Source of the DNA: Acidobacteriota bacterium
Lineage (GTDB): Bacteria > Acidobacteriota > Blastocatellia > Pyrinomonadales > Pyrinomonadaceae
Length of the DNA stretch: 6,791 bases
Direction of reading: 5' to 3'
NCBI GenBank assembly: GCA_024640445.1
Contig: JAHEEZ010000197.1
Span: forward strand, 1-6,791
Below are positions 6,459-6,791 of this stretch, piece after piece. Each line of letters opens with the position of its first letter. Position 1 is the first letter of the stretch. A program made the translations under genes and the position numbers. The notes under the pieces are model-generated. The model was given only the letters and a program-made list of their open reading frames with translations. It searched no databases and was not told the origin of the DNA.

Positions 6459-6791
6459 CTAGTCTACCTGCCGGATCTTGACCAGAGATCCTAGATCGGA
6501 GCTCAGCCGCGAGGCCAAAGCCGAAGCGGCGGTTTCACAACCTTGCACTGCTTTTCCGAAACTGATCACAACCTCCGCATCCCCCGCCTTCGAGGTGGTG
6601 AAGAATTGTTCAAGTTGGAAGGGAATGGAAAGATCAAAGCCCTTGGAACGGACAAATCTTATCTGCGGGTTATCGTCGAGTTCCGCTTTGTCCTCCTCAG
6701 AAGCGCACTGGGTTCTGTGAGTAAATGGCAGGCCGCTTAATTTGGCGGACTCCAAATCGCTGTAGTCCAGGCCGCCCGAACCGTCGGTGTG
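6459..6791 (-). CDS. C-terminal part of an unrecognised protein (cut by window edge)
   Basis: The frame is open from the window edge to a TAG at 6461-6459, giving about 110 residues. A TTG at 6755 is not needed as a start, because 12 more in-frame codons (HTDGSGGLDYSD) lie before it. The real start is therefore probably outside the window, though perhaps not far. The sequence has an acidic patch (EEDKAELDD), a beta-like stretch (NPQIRFVRSKGFDLSIPF), the segment EVVISFGKAVQGCE and an amphipathic helix-like stretch (AASALASRLSSDL), ending VKIRQVD. There is no membrane segment, and I recognise no family. It lies 135 bases upstream of the NDH-2 gene on the same strand; co-transcription is possible but not shown. 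That gap holds only a small palindrome at the stop codon and the NDH-2 ribosome binding site. Confidence 0.6.
   Translation of the reverse strand, partial: HTDGSGGLDYSDLESAKLSGLPFTHRTQCASEEDKAELDDNPQIRFVRSKGFDLSIPFQLEQFFTTSKAGDAEVVISFGKAVQGCETAASALASRLSSDLGSLVKIRQVD

Noticed and set aside
6449..6460. AGTCC-GG-GGACT palindrome at the stop codon of the right-edge gene, considered as a terminator
   Set aside because: The stem would be only 4-5 base pairs, and the minus strand has no T-run after it.

Overview
The window reads as an ordinary chromosomal stretch from a moderately GC-rich bacterium. The gene style points to the Acidobacteriota, perhaps the Blastocatellia: a zinc-ribbon/two-helix membrane protein with a low-complexity tail, and a large secreted propeller protein. 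This placement is an inference from protein style, not a marker-gene assignment. I see no mobile element, CRISPR array, tRNA or rRNA gene.

The left part (1-1791) is a plus-strand transcription unit. It runs from the 3' end of an unrecognised upstream frame (2-259), through the 23S rRNA 2'-O-methyltransferase RlmB (252-1082), to a 211-residue zinc-ribbon membrane protein (1083-1718). Its start codon directly follows the rlmB stop codon. The unit closes with a clear intrinsic terminator at 1762-1791.

The right part (1836-6791) is all minus strand, so the two units converge on the terminator. In transcription order it holds four genes. First is the C-terminal part of an unrecognised protein (6459-6791, cut by the window edge). 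Then come a type II NADH:quinone oxidoreductase-like flavoprotein (4968-6323), a secreted beta-propeller protein with C-terminal beta-sandwich domains (2688-4838), and a classical short-chain dehydrogenase (1836-2669). The last two are 18 bases apart and are probably co-transcribed. A 117-base gap holding a 14-base palindrome separates the flavoprotein from the propeller gene.

Functionally, RlmB acts in ribosome maturation and the flavoprotein in quinone reduction at the membrane. The zinc-ribbon protein, the propeller protein and the edge fragments have no function that can be assigned from sequence alone. I found no convincing new biological system. The points most worth a second look are the zinc-ribbon protein coupled to rlmB, the domain architecture of the propeller protein, and the palindrome upstream of it.
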